Origin: Bacteroidales bacterium
GTDB taxonomy: Bacteria; Bacteroidota; Bacteroidia; Bacteroidales; Bacteroidaceae
Assembly (NCBI GenBank): GCA_015060965.1
Contig: SUXN01000020.1
Coordinates: 1 to 50,324 of the forward strand
DNA: 50,324 nucleotides
Reading direction: 5' to 3'
Position 1 is the first letter of the stretch, and the number at the start of each line of letters is the position of its first letter. Below, piece by piece: positions 1 to 7,476 of this stretch. Below the pieces are notes generated by a model. That model was given only the letters and a program-made list of their open reading frames with translations. It did no database searches and was not told the origin of the DNA. Position numbers and translations under genes: made by a program.

Positions 1-18
1 TACAATCTTTGCCATCAT
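1..18 (-). CDS. relaxase (mobilisation protein), first codons only
   Basis: Reading leftward from 18, the minus strand gives ATG-ATG and then codons for A-K-I-V before the window ends, so only Met-Met-Ala-Lys-Ile-Val is visible. This N-terminus is typical of Bacteroides MobB-type relaxases, which nick oriT. The start codons overlap the TGA of the MobC-like gene (positions 17-15), so the two are probably translationally coupled. The relaxase identity is inferred from six residues plus its position directly after a relaxosome accessory gene. It could be another mobilisation protein. Confidence 0.5.
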
Positions 19-380
19 AGGCTGATATGGTCTATAATGTTTTCCAATGAAAGCAGCAGGTGTTGGCATTGCCCGTAGTGCAGCCTTACGCCTTCGCGAT
101 GAGCCTTGCGAGTGAGCTGATTGAGATTGTTTGCCATACCGCATAACTTGCGGATATAGTCCGCTTGTTCGGTGGTAAGGCGTGCCTTGATATGGCAATC
201 ACGGATAGCCATTCTTACAATCTCACTTGCCGAGACTCCTGCATTTTTGGCTTTGAGTTTCATTGCGTAGTACTCTTCGGTAGCCATCTTTACCGTTATG
301 CGGTACTTGCGTTTCTCGGACAACTTCTTCGTGGGTCGTCCTCCTTTGTTGGGTGTCTTGTTATTGATACTTCGTTTCAT
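15..380 (-). CDS. MobC-like plasmid/ICE mobilisation relaxosome protein
   Basis: A 121-residue basic protein starting MKRSINNKTPNKGGRPTKK. The start at 380 is preferred because the reading frame upstream (to 494) runs through an inverted repeat and lacks family similarity. The N-terminus is Lys/Arg-rich. A ribbon-helix-helix-like stretch (KYRITVKMATEEYYAMKLKAKNAGVS) is followed by IVRMAIRD and the conserved segment IRKLCGMANNLNQLTRKAH of bacterial mobilisation proteins. Such proteins (called MobC, or MobA in some Bacteroides elements) bind oriT and help the relaxase nick DNA. The gene overlaps the relaxase start on its 3' side and has a hairpin-rich oriT candidate on its 5' side. Family assignment is strong; the exact gene name depends on element nomenclature. 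Confidence 0.8.
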   Translation of the reverse strand: MKRSINNKTPNKGGRPTKKLSEKRKYRITVKMATEEYYAMKLKAKNAGVSASEIVRMAIRDCHIKARLTTEQADYIRKLCGMANNLNQLTRKAHREGVRLHYGQCQHLLLSLENIIDHISL

Positions 381-704
381 ACGATTTCTGATTTTGAAAA
401 TGATACATACATTGTTTACTTGATAGACCAACGGGATGTCCTCTTCTGCGACCTTCGGGAGTGGAAGCAAGTGGTTTTGGTCTGCCCAAAACATAAACTT
501 GCTTCCCCACTAACCGAAGGTCAATCAATTTTGAGTGCCTCAAAATGAAATGCCGTTGGAATAGTGCTTAATTGAATGGAAATAAGGGCTGAATACTTGT
601 ACCCATACTCCTTGATTCCTATTGGTATTTACTTGCCATTATTGTCAACTTTTGGTGATATATCACAAACAAGTAGGCAATTGAGTAAGCAAACTAACCA
701 TTGA
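381..704. other. non-coding gap with oriT candidate (450-522) and hairpin (528-546)
   Basis: This gap lies upstream of the MobC-like gene and downstream of the DUF3408-like gene, both on the minus strand. At 450-522 three paired blocks form one interrupted hairpin: 450-458 with 514-522 (9 bp), 463-472 with 497-506 (10 bp) and 475-480 with 486-491 (6 bp). A separate 8-bp perfect hairpin (528-535 / 539-546, loop TGC) follows; on the minus strand it could end the DUF3408 transcript. A long hairpin just upstream of a mobilisation gene is the usual place for oriT, so this is my oriT candidate. No nick site could be identified. Confidence 0.5.
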
Positions 705-1232
705 CTACATCCCTTTCCAATGCTCGAAATCTTCTGAATAGAGTTCGATGTGATGACGGACGATGTTCTCCAATAGTCCTGACATACTCATTCTGTCCTC
801 ACCGATTTTGCAGGCGAATTTGTCGAGCATCTTTCGCAACTTGCCACTAATGAATACCGGCTTGCGGTCTTCAATCTTGTAAGGTCGCATAAAGGTGTTG
901 CGGTACTCCTCCAATGAGAGCTTGCGTTGCTTGCTACTCACTCTGCGTTGGATGGTCGGAGTCGGTGGCTGTTGCTCTACTACATTGGTAGGTGGAGCTT
1001 CATCTGTCACCTCTGTAACGGAAGGCACTGCTTCCGTTTGGGCTTGTTTTGCTACTGACGGTAGAGGCTCTGGCAGAATGTCGTCAATGGATGATCCTAC
1101 GGATTCCATTGTTTGCAAATTCTCCATATCTGAGCTATTACCCTTATCACTCCTGTAAAAAGACCTTGTAGTCATTTGGTCGATAATTTCTTGACACTGT
1201 TCTTGTGTCAACTCAACTTGTTTTTTCTTCAT
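705..1232 (-). CDS. DUF3408-like mobile-element protein
   Basis: A 175-residue protein starting MKKKQVELTQEQCQEII; the upstream in-frame extension to 1313 has no family features, so 1232 is chosen. The N-terminal half is low-complexity and Pro/Gln/Thr/Ser-rich (a likely disordered linker). The C-terminal ~75 residues (LSLEEYRNTFMRPYKIEDRKPVFIS onward, with LRKMLDKFACKIG, MSMSGLLENIVRHHIELY and a final W) match the pattern of the DUF3408 proteins carried next to ParA/mobilisation genes in Bacteroides conjugative elements. The C-terminal part looks like a ribbon-helix-helix DNA-binding fold, so a role in element maintenance or transfer control is plausible but not shown. It is co-oriented with the MobC gene, 324 bp upstream of it. 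Confidence 0.6.
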   Translation of the reverse strand: MKKKQVELTQEQCQEIIDQMTTRSFYRSDKGNSSDMENLQTMESVGSSIDDILPEPLPSVAKQAQTEAVPSVTEVTDEAPPTNVVEQQPPTPTIQRRVSSKQRKLSLEEYRNTFMRPYKIEDRKPVFISGKLRKMLDKFACKIGEDRMSMSGLLENIVRHHIELYSEDFEHWKGM

Positions 1233-1979
1233 ACTTATCACTTTTTGAATGTTCAACAATATGGTCTTTGTGCACAATCTTGACCGATTATCTGCTGCAA
1301 AGAAAATGTGCATACAATTCTACCACAACTAATTAGGTCTATGTAGGCAATTATGAATTGTATTGCTTTTCGGGGTGATTTATAAGCGGTGCTGATTGCA
1401 TAATTCTTCCCAAGTTGAACGGGTTATGATGGATTGGGGTAAAATGCTTAATTGAGGAAATTAAGGACTTAAATATGATAGCGGATAGACGGACTACCGA
1501 AACATCGGAAGTTGGTCTATCCGCTATACTGCAATTATAGAATCAGTGACTATCCGTTTCGGCTGTTCGGAGCAGAAGTTTGACAGACGGATAGGTATCG
1601 GTCTGACAAACGACAATGCTACGGACAAGATCCGAGACGGATAATCGCTTGGGGATATTCTTATATAATATTGGTTACAATGTGATGTATGCTTAGGAAT
1701 GTATCATCATATACATCTAAAAGTGCCACGAACTGTGCCACATACTGCAACAGGCTCACCGTATGATTGAGGTGTGACAACTTATCTATTACTTCGCACC
1801 AAGGAAACGAAACTATGTATGAGGATAGAGGCTATTTCAATGGCTGGTTGTCGTATCTATAATGAAACGATATGACAAGGGATGACACCTGTTGTTAGTG
1901 CCATTGAAGTATGAAAATCTCTTCCTTATTTAGCAGTGCGAAACAAGAAAACAAGTGAAATAATATAAAACAAAAGCGT
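1233..1979. other. 747-bp non-coding gap between divergent element genes; CGGATA repeat cluster
   Basis: No convincing gene is seen. The central part (1478-1643) has a 13-bp perfect inverted repeat (1478-1490 with 1515-1527) whose 24-nt loop holds a smaller CCGA/TCGG hairpin (1497-1508). Further copies of the same core follow: CTATCCGT at 1550-1557 with ACGGATAG at 1587-1594, and ACGGATA at 1637-1643. The five copies in mixed orientation, between divergently transcribed genes, look like a protein-binding or replication/transfer control region. The remainder (1650-1979) shows no clear structure. Confidence 0.5.
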
Positions 1980-2294
1980 ATGGATTTAATCATTTTTGAG
2001 AGAAAGGCATTCGAGGAATTTGCCACGAAGATTGAGCAGTTCATTCTGCGAGTATCAAATTCACCCGTTGTCAAGAACGGAAAGAAAAAGACAAACAATT
2101 GGCTTGACCATCAGGATGTTTGTCAGAGGTTGAAGATTAGCAAGCGTACATTGCAGACCTTGCGTGATAACGGAACGCTTGCCTACACCAAAATCGGGAA
2201 CCGCACCTACTACCTACCCGAAGATGTGGATAGCATTATTACGAAGGTAGAGGACAGACGAAAAGAAGCCAAGTGGAAAGGGCGAGAAATCTAA
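1980..2294 (+). CDS. helix-turn-helix (excisionase/MerR-type) element protein 1
   Basis: A 104-residue protein. Residues ~1-30 are a helical N-terminus. Residues ~40-90 hold a winged helix of the HTH_17 type: WLDHQDVCQRLKISKRTLQTLRDNGTLAYTKIGNRTYYLPEDVDSII, where the pattern xRTLQxLRxxGxLxYxKIGxxxYY is diagnostic. The C-terminus is basic. In Bacteroides conjugative elements pairs of such genes (for example Xis2c/Xis2d of CTnDOT) act as excision factors and as activators of transfer genes; that role is inferred here. A second similar gene follows 30 bp downstream. No promoter fitting the consensus was recognised. Confidence 0.75.
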   Translation: MDLIIFERKAFEEFATKIEQFILRVSNSPVVKNGKKKTNNWLDHQDVCQRLKISKRTLQTLRDNGTLAYTKIGNRTYYLPEDVDSIITKVEDRRKEAKWKGREI

Positions 2295-2324
2295 TCAATG
2301 TATAACAATAAAACCATTTGAACT

Positions 2325-2636
2325 ATGTATCAAGAAATGCGAACAAAAGACGATGCGTGGATGCAGTCCATTCACGAGAGTATCGACCAACTATCGGAGA
2401 TTCTCGATAGTATGCCAAAAGATGGGACAACCTTACAAAACGATGATGAGTATCTATGCGACAAGGAGGTGGCGTATATGCTTAAAGTCAGCCGAAGGAC
2501 ATTGAGCGAATACCGAAGCAATGGCACATTGCCTTACTATGTCCTCGGTGGCAAAGTTCTGTACAAGCGAAGTGAGATTGAGCAGGCATTGAAACGGGAA
2601 TATAACGGCAAGCACCTACTTAATAGCAGCGGATAA
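2325..2636 (+). CDS. helix-turn-helix (excisionase/MerR-type) element protein 2
   Basis: A 103-residue protein, the paralogue-like partner of the gene 30 bp upstream. The N-terminal ~40 residues are acidic and helical. Residues ~45-92 form an HTH_17 winged helix (CDKEVAYMLKVSRRTLSEYR, then NGTLPYYVLGGKVLYKRSEIE). The pair is probably one transcript ending at the hairpin at 2729-2775. By analogy with characterised Bacteroides conjugative elements this is an excisionase/regulator, but no integrase is present in the window to support that directly. Confidence 0.75.
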   Translation: MYQEMRTKDDAWMQSIHESIDQLSEILDSMPKDGTTLQNDDEYLCDKEVAYMLKVSRRTLSEYRSNGTLPYYVLGGKVLYKRSEIEQALKREYNGKHLLNSSG

Positions 2637-2728
2637 ACCTCTCTATATTTTTGGAGGGAGTGAAATTTACCGCTTGCCCTATATTCATCTGTTGTAAAAT
2701 AATAGTGCCCCTATGGATAGAAACAAGA

Positions 2729-2775
2729 ACAGCATACAAATGGGTTATCAATGTAAGAACCCTTTTGTATGCTGT
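2729..2775 (+). terminator. hairpin terminator after the two HTH genes
   Basis: Arms 2729-2746 and 2758-2775 are 18 bp with one mismatch, with an 11-nt loop, followed by a T-rich stretch (TGTTTATCTTTATC). It lies 92 bp after the second HTH gene. Confidence 0.65.
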
Positions 2776-2854
2776 CTGTTTATCTTTATCTACATTTTCG
2801 TCAGTCGTTCATTTCCGTTGCCGTCTGCATTTCTGAGTACAGACATTGAAAGGG

Positions 2855-2927
2855 GAAAGGTTTTCGGGCTGAATACTCTCCGCAGGAGGAAGATTCAGTC
2901 CGAAACGGCTTGCCGCCCCGACCTTTC
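2855..2927. other. nested hairpin, possible small RNA or cis element
   Basis: Outer arms GAAAGGT/ACCTTTC (2855-2861 / 2921-2927) enclose a directly adjoining 13-bp stem (2862-2874 / 2893-2905, one G-U on the RNA) capped by CTCC-GCA-GGAG (2878-2888). A 15-nt G/C-rich bulge (2906-2920) breaks the 3' side. Function unknown. Confidence 0.4.
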
Positions 2928-3068
2928 AACTTTCAAGGGCTGATGTACTACCTTCGCAGACGAGCAAAGGAAAGGGGCGAATGACGGAATCGGGAAACTC
3001 ATAATATCGCAGATTGATGATAGACCAAATCAAATATTACACTGCAATAATGAAAAACGCACCACCTT

Positions 3069-3099
3069 TTTGCTCGTTCATAAAAAAGTTGTACCTTTG
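3069..3099 (+). promoter_or_regulatory. consensus Bacteroidetes promoter without an assigned gene
   Basis: TTTG at 3069-3072 and TACCTTTG at 3092-3099 are separated by 19 bp, the ideal spacing. The only frame it could drive is a 37-codon one at 3107-3220 with no recognisable features. It points antisense into the 3' end of umuC. Confidence 0.5.
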
Positions 3100-3266
3100 T
3101 TCCAAGATGAGTTGTACATCAATGCAAATCACGCAAGTATGTAGAAATCAGAACAGTTGCCAACTCATTACCTCGTTCTTGAACTTTCCGCATAAACTTT
3201 TTATTCTTAGCGGATTATGAGATTATTCCAAAGATAATGAATGTTTTGGATATTTTTGCCTGTCGG

Positions 3267-4526
3267 CTACACTTTTACAACTAAAATATCCTCCCAACGT
3301 GTGGTGTACTGCGGCGAGAGGTGTTCGCGGTTGGTGTGGTCGGTGAGTGTGCCCTGTGAAACGAGCTTAACGCTGTCGCGTCCCATCTCGGCATTTATGC
3401 GGTCGATAGCAGCCATCAGTTTCTTGTGTTTCGGACGGTCGATTTCGTCGAACAGCGATGCCTGTACGGCTGCAGCGGGGGTGATGCGGCTCAGGCGTAC
3501 TCCGCTCTTCTTGTAGCCGAACCCTTGGCGGTATATCTTTTTTAGTGTGTCTGTGGCAGCCTTGACAATTTCCAATGTGCTGTCTGTGGCAGTGGTGAAC
3601 TGCGCTTGCCCGCACTCGAAGCGTTGGGGCTGGTCCTCGCGGTGACGGTTGGTGAAGATGAATACCTGCAGCTCCTGTGCTACGCACTTCTGTTTACGCA
3701 GTTTCTCGGCAGCAATGCCGGCGAAGGTGGTTATTGTCTCATGCAGTTCCTCAATGCCGTACAGTTCCTTTGAGAATGAACGTGACACGGTGATTGACTG
3801 CTTGTCGGCTGTCTCATGGCTGAAGTCGATGCAGGGGGTGCCTTTCAGCTCCAGCCATGTGCGCTTGCCGGTGATGTTCAGCCTGTTGTCTATCCATGTT
3901 TCTGGCAGGTCGCACAGCTGTGCTGCCGTCATTATGCGGCAGTCGTGGAACATCTTTGCCTGGCGCCGTCCAATGCCCCACACATCCTCTACCGGGAATT
4001 TCTCAAGTACCTTGCGTATGTCTTCGTCGCGGTACATAAGGCAGGCGCTGTTGAGCTTGGGGTATTTCTTGCATAGCTTGCTCGCAATCTTGGCGAGTGT
4101 CTTGGTGTGGGATATGCCTATGCTCACCGGTATGCCTGTGTTGCGCCTTACTGTGCGGGCGAGTTCTTCACCGAACTTTTTCAACTGCCCGGTGTGGTAG
4201 CCGTCGAGCAACAGGAAGGCTTCGTCTATGGAATAAATCTCAATGGCCGGGACGAACTGCTTGAGGGTTGTCATAACGCGCTGTGACATGTCGCCGTAGA
4301 GCTGATAGTTGCTTGAGCGCACTGCCACATTGTACTTCTTTACATAATCTCGTATCTGGTACAGCGGTTGCCCCATCTTTATGCCTATGGCCTTGGCCTC
4401 GTTGCTGCGCGACACGACACAGCCGTCGTTGTTGCTGAGTACAACGACAGGGCGTCTTTCGAGCGACGGGTCAAATACCCTTTCGCACGACACGAAGAAG
4501 TTATTGCAGTCACAGAGTCCGAACAT
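3267..4526 (-). CDS. umuC: Y-family translesion DNA polymerase, UmuC type
   Basis: A 419-residue protein with start [18 protein letters not shown]. The upstream in-frame codons to 4631 are only translated tandem repeat (FHFQFST), so 4526 is the start. Catalytic residues fall at the positions known for E. coli UmuC: Asp6, then Asp101-Glu102 in [11 protein letters not shown]. The palm/fingers pattern [20 protein letters not shown] and the HhH-like [14 protein letters not shown] are also present, with the little-finger domain in the C-terminal third. It is the catalytic subunit of an SOS-type error-prone polymerase that bypasses lesions with processed UmuD. It follows umuD on the same strand, but the two are separated by 321 bp of 7-nt repeats, an unusually long gap for this pair. 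Confidence 0.95.
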   Translation of the reverse strand: MFGLCDCNNFFVSCERVFDPSLERRPVVVLSNNDGCVVSRSNEAKAIGIKMGQPLYQIRDYVKKYNVAVRSSNYQLYGDMSQRVMTTLKQFVPAIEIYSIDEAFLLLDGYHTGQLKKFGEELARTVRRNTGIPVSIGISHTKTLAKIASKLCKKYPKLNSACLMYRDEDIRKVLEKFPVEDVWGIGRRQAKMFHDCRIMTAAQLCDLPETWIDNRLNITGKRTWLELKGTPCIDFSHETADKQSITVSRSFSKELYGIEELHETITTFAGIAAEKLRKQKCVAQELQVFIFTNRHREDQPQRFECGQAQFTTATDSTLEIVKAATDTLKKIYRQGFGYKKSGVRLSRITPAAAVQASLFDEIDRPKHKKLMAAIDRINAEMGRDSVKLVSQGTLTDHTNREHLSPQYTTRWEDILVVKV

Positions 4527-4533
4527 ATACAAA

Positions 4534-4841
4534 CGGAAAGTGGAAAACTGAAAGTGGAAAGTGGAAAACTGAAAGTGGAAAACGGAAAATGGAAAATGGA
4601 AAATGGAATGTTGAAAGCTCTCACTCTTCACTTTTCATCTTTCATCTTTAACTTCGTTGAAGTTCGGCTGCGCTCACTGCAATAGTTCAAGTAAACTTGA
4701 CTCTTGTTCGCTTGCACGAACTTTCACCTTTTCATCTTTCATCTTTCACCTTTCAACTTTCATCTTTCATCTTTCATCTTTCATCTTTCATCTTTCATCT
4801 TTCATCTTTCATCTTTCATCTTTCATCTTTCATCTTTCAAC
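4534..4841. repeat. heptanucleotide tandem-repeat arrays between umuD and umuC
   Basis: 4758-4834 holds 11 perfect copies of TTTCATC, flanked by variant copies (TTTCACC, TTTCAAC) over ~4729-4841. A second array at ~4534-4607 consists of GGAAAGT/GGAAAAT/GAAAACT-like units. On the minus (coding) strand the first is purine-rich and the second pyrimidine-rich, so the transcript could fold back with partial pairing. Between them, 4650-4730 has short palindromes such as TCAAGT-AA-ACTTGA. The repeats lie in the 321-bp umuD-umuC gap and would change its length if slippage occurred. Confidence 0.9.
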
Positions 4842-4847
4842 TTCTCA

Positions 4848-5276
4848 TTATACTTTCTTTATCAGATAAGTCACTACTCCCCAGATGCAGAAGTCGTTCT
4901 CGGCGGTTACTTTTATGGGCTTGAAATCCCTGTTGGCGGGTATCAGCAAACCGTAGCTGTCGTGTCTCTCAAAGCGCTTGAGGGTGAACTCTCCGTCAAT
5001 GTAACATACTGCCAGACAACCGTCATATGGCTCAATGCTCTTGTCAATGACAAGCAGGTCGCCGTCGTTGATGCCTTCATCAACCATCGACAGCCCGCTC
5101 ACACGAGCATAAAAGGTGGATGCGGGGTTCTTTATAAGCTCCCTGTTGAGGTCGAGGTTGAGCGATGCGTAATCTTCGGCAGGGGAGGGGAATCCTGCTG
5201 CCACGCGCTCGTCGGAAAGGGGCAACTCAATGCCGCTGTCGTCATTTGGGGTGAAAATATTTATGTTGTCGCTCAT
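4848..5276 (-). CDS. umuD: UmuD-type self-cleaving SOS subunit (S24 peptidase family)
   Basis: A 142-residue protein starting MSDNINIFTPNDDSG; the frame upstream runs into the preceding hydrolase gene and is not used. The likely cleavage site is Ala27-Gly28 (AAGFPSP). The catalytic dyad is Ser63 (SGLSMVDEGI) and Lys100 (FTLKRF); their 37-residue separation equals that of E. coli UmuD (Ser60/Lys97). RecA-stimulated self-cleavage in UmuD proteins makes UmuD', which partners UmuC in lesion bypass. It lies 19 bp after the secreted hydrolase gene, so it may also be read from that operon; no LexA-type operator was recognised. Length is normal for the family. Confidence 0.93.
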   Translation of the reverse strand: MSDNINIFTPNDDSGIELPLSDERVAAGFPSPAEDYASLNLDLNRELIKNPASTFYARVSGLSMVDEGINDGDLLVIDKSIEPYDGCLAVCYIDGEFTLKRFERHDSYGLLIPANRDFKPIKVTAENDFCIWGVVTYLIKKV

Positions 5277-5295
5277 ATATACAAACGGAAAGGGC

Positions 5296-6240
5296 TTACC
5301 TGTCCAACAAAAAACGTGCGATGTGCTCAATAAGTTCTTGCTTTATGGGCATGGTAGGGCTTTGGTATGCCTCCAGTTGTGACAGCATGTCGTTGCCTTC
5401 ACAGTGCTTGAGCACGTGGTTCATGCCTTCAATGATGTAGAACGATGAGAACATACGTGCAAGGTAGAGCCTTTCGGCCTCTTTCACTCCCACCTGTATG
5501 TCTTTGTCGCCCTGGAGGATAAGCACCGGAATCTTCAGCTTGGCAATCTCCTTGGCCGGGTTATACCTGAACCACGAGATAAGGTATGGTTGCACGCTCT
5601 TGCGGTAGAGTGCCGCAAGATAGTTTGGCACATCCTCCACAATGCGGCCTTGCAATAGTTCTCTGTTTATCGCCGCAGCCTCGTTCCTTATTTGCTCGGG
5701 CTGTGGTCTCAACTGTTCTTCTATTACCTCATGGGCGGGTCTTCCGCATCCTGCAATGGAGATATATGCCTTGACGGCGGTGCTCTTCTGTGCCGCGACC
5801 ATGCCTATGAGCGAGCCTTCGCTGTGTCCTGCAATGGCAATGGTGCTGAACCTTTCGTCACCGCTGAACATGTCGGCCCAGGCTGCCGCGTCGTCAATGT
5901 AATGCTCAAAGCGCAGTTCCTCCTCGCTCATCATTGCGGCTTGGCTCTTGCCGATGCCCCGCTTGTCGTAGCGCATGCTGGCGATGCCTTTGGTGGCAAG
6001 CCCTTCGGCAAGCATCTTGAACGAGTTGTTCTGCAACTCGCTGCCTATGGTGTTGCCGTTCATGTCGGTAGGTCCGCTGCCGGCAATGATGATGACCAAC
6101 GGACAAGGCTCTTCGCTATCGGGCATCAGCAACATGCCGTGTATCTCACCGGTGGGGGTGGTGAGTATAATATTTTTCTCAACCGCGTGGGCAGTTGAGA
6201 AAAATAAAAGGGTAATTATTGCAAATAGCGCTTTCTTCAT
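5296..6240 (-). CDS. secreted alpha/beta hydrolase
   Basis: A 314-residue protein starting MKKALFAIITLLFFSTAHAVE, a clear Sec signal peptide (cleavage around residue 19-20); the upstream in-frame extension lies inside ddl and is rejected. It has the alpha/beta-hydrolase features: oxyanion segment IIAGSGPTDMNGN, nucleophile elbow GHSEGS (Ser140), the acid Asp245 or Asp247 in LILQGDKDI, and His275 in EGMNHVLK. The substrate is unknown; related proteins are annotated as serine aminopeptidase-like or esterase-like. The start lies one base after the ddl stop, suggesting co-transcription with the ddl/MurF cassette. Confidence 0.8.
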   Translation of the reverse strand: MKKALFAIITLLFFSTAHAVEKNIILTTPTGEIHGMLLMPDSEEPCPLVIIIAGSGPTDMNGNTIGSELQNNSFKMLAEGLATKGIASMRYDKRGIGKSQAAMMSEEELRFEHYIDDAAAWADMFSGDERFSTIAIAGHSEGSLIGMVAAQKSTAVKAYISIAGCGRPAHEVIEEQLRPQPEQIRNEAAAINRELLQGRIVEDVPNYLAALYRKSVQPYLISWFRYNPAKEIAKLKIPVLILQGDKDIQVGVKEAERLYLARMFSSFYIIEGMNHVLKHCEGNDMLSQLEAYQSPTMPIKQELIEHIARFLLDR

Positions 6241-6241
6241 C

Positions 6242-7456
6242 TTATTTGCCGAATTTGCCTCCCATCTTGCTGCCGAACTTTCCGCCGGTCTTTGCACCGC
6301 CGGTGCCCTGTGCCGCAAAGATGTTCTCACCGTAGTTAACAGCCTTGAAGCCTGCATCCTGCTTGCGGCGGAACGCAATCTCAATGAGCTTGTCAATGAG
6401 TGCAGTGAAGTTGATGCCGCTGTACTCCCAGAGGTAGAACGAGAGTGAGCCGGGGATGGTGTTTATCTCGTTGACGAAAATCTCGCCTGTGGCCTCGTCG
6501 ATGATGAAGTCGATACGTGCAACGCCGTCGCATGAGAGGGCACGGAACGTGTCGCAAGCAGCCTTCTGAATGAAGTCTGTACTCTCTTTCGGCAGGTTGG
6601 CCGGTATCTCGCGCACAGTGGACTGCATGCCCTGTGACTGCTTGCCGCCGCCGTTCATGTACTTGTCCTGATAAGATAGAATCTCGCCGCTGCGCACGGG
6701 TACCTCACATACCGATGGCTGGCACTCGTAGTAGTTGCCGAGCACAGCACAGTTCACCTCCTTGAGCTTCTGCACGTACTTCTCGATAATCACGCGGCTG
6801 GTGAAAGAGATTGCGTAGTCTACTGCATCGAGGAACTCCTCGCGGTTGTGTGCAGCGCGGATGCCCACACTTGAACCGCTGTTGGCAGGCTTCACAATCA
6901 CGGGGTAACCGAGCTTCTTCTCGACGGCTGCCACGGTCTCCTCCTGTTTGTCTGCCCACTCCTTATCGCTGAACCAGCAGTAGTCGATGACAGGGATGCC
7001 GCACTCCTTGAGAATCATCTTCATGGTAATCTTGTCCATGCCGTTGGCCGATGCCAATGTGTTGCAGCCTGTGTATGGTATTCCCGAGAACTCCATCACG
7101 CCCTGGAATGTGCCGTCCTCGCAGTTTGTGCCGTGCAGGGCAGGCATTATCACGTCGAGCTTGGTCACTACGTCCTTCTGGAAGAGGCCTTTCTTGGTGC
7201 GGTAAAGGTTGGTGTCACCATAGATAGGCTTCATGTATACCTCCTCGCACATTGTCGCGAGTTTCTTGATGTCGCGGTAGTTGGCGACATTGAAGAGTGC
7301 GTCGCCGGTGTACCACTTGCCCTCTTTTGTTATGTATATCGGGGTGATGTCATACTTCTCTCTGTCCATTGCCGCCATCGCCTGGTTTGCGGTGATGACT
7401 GAAATCTCGTTCTCGACGGAACGTCCGCCGAATACTACTCCTACATTTGTCTTCAT
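6242..7456 (-). CDS. ddl: D-alanine--D-alanine ligase with Gly/Lys-rich C-terminal tail
   Basis: A 404-residue ATP-grasp ligase. Diagnostic segments are the N-terminal VGVVFGGRSVENEISV, LHGTNCEDGTFQGVMEFSGIPYTGC, VKPANSGSSVGI, and the metal-binding end DFIIDEATGEIFVNEINTIPGSLSFYLW. The omega-loop region has YQDKY; a Lys-Tyr pair here is typical of D-Ala (or D-Ser) ligases rather than VanA-type D-lactate ligases. It makes the D-Ala-D-Ala dipeptide for peptidoglycan in the cytoplasm. Two oddities: an insert GGGKQSQGM after the omega loop, and a ~20-residue tail ending GGAKTGGKFGSKMGGKFGK beyond the usual end. It is downstream of a MurF-like ligase, the enzyme that uses its product. Confidence 0.92.
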   Translation of the reverse strand: MKTNVGVVFGGRSVENEISVITANQAMAAMDREKYDITPIYITKEGKWYTGDALFNVANYRDIKKLATMCEEVYMKPIYGDTNLYRTKKGLFQKDVVTKLDVIMPALHGTNCEDGTFQGVMEFSGIPYTGCNTLASANGMDKITMKMILKECGIPVIDYCWFSDKEWADKQEETVAAVEKKLGYPVIVKPANSGSSVGIRAAHNREEFLDAVDYAISFTSRVIIEKYVQKLKEVNCAVLGNYYECQPSVCEVPVRSGEILSYQDKYMNGGGKQSQGMQSTVREIPANLPKESTDFIQKAACDTFRALSCDGVARIDFIIDEATGEIFVNEINTIPGSLSFYLWEYSGINFTALIDKLIEIAFRRKQDAGFKAVNYGENIFAAQGTGGAKTGGKFGSKMGGKFGK

Positions 7457-7476
7457 TTTATTTTAGTGGAAAAAGG

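Larger units (their letters stand above)
2637..3266. other. non-coding right flank of the mobile element
   Basis: This 630-bp stretch contains the terminator hairpin at 2729-2775, the nested hairpin at 2855-2927, and a consensus promoter at 3069-3099, then the 3' side of umuC. Short reading frames here have no recognisable protein features. The boundary between the element and chromosomal DNA is probably in this stretch, since umuC onward looks like resident genes, but I could not identify a duplicated att sequence because the other element end is outside the window. Confidence 0.5.

Noticed and set aside
2651-2943. Two overlapping short plus-strand frames after the HTH genes
   Set aside because: They run across a terminator hairpin and a nested hairpin, and show no protein features.
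3014-3220. 68-residue plus-strand frame
   Set aside because: It spans a consensus promoter; the part after it (37 codons) has no recognisable features and is antisense-adjacent to umuC.
4758-4834. TTTCATC array as a CRISPR
   Set aside because: Units are 7 nt with no spacers, and there are no cas genes nearby.
4385-5333. Plus- and minus-strand reading frames in the 4385-5333 stretch, rich in Phe-His-Leu-Ser-Ser
   Set aside because: They are translated heptanucleotide repeat or antisense to umuD/umuC; no family features and no promoter.
6242-7456. VanA-type D-Ala-D-lactate ligase
   Set aside because: The omega loop keeps a Lys-Tyr pair (YQDKY), and no vanH/vanX or VanRS genes are nearby.
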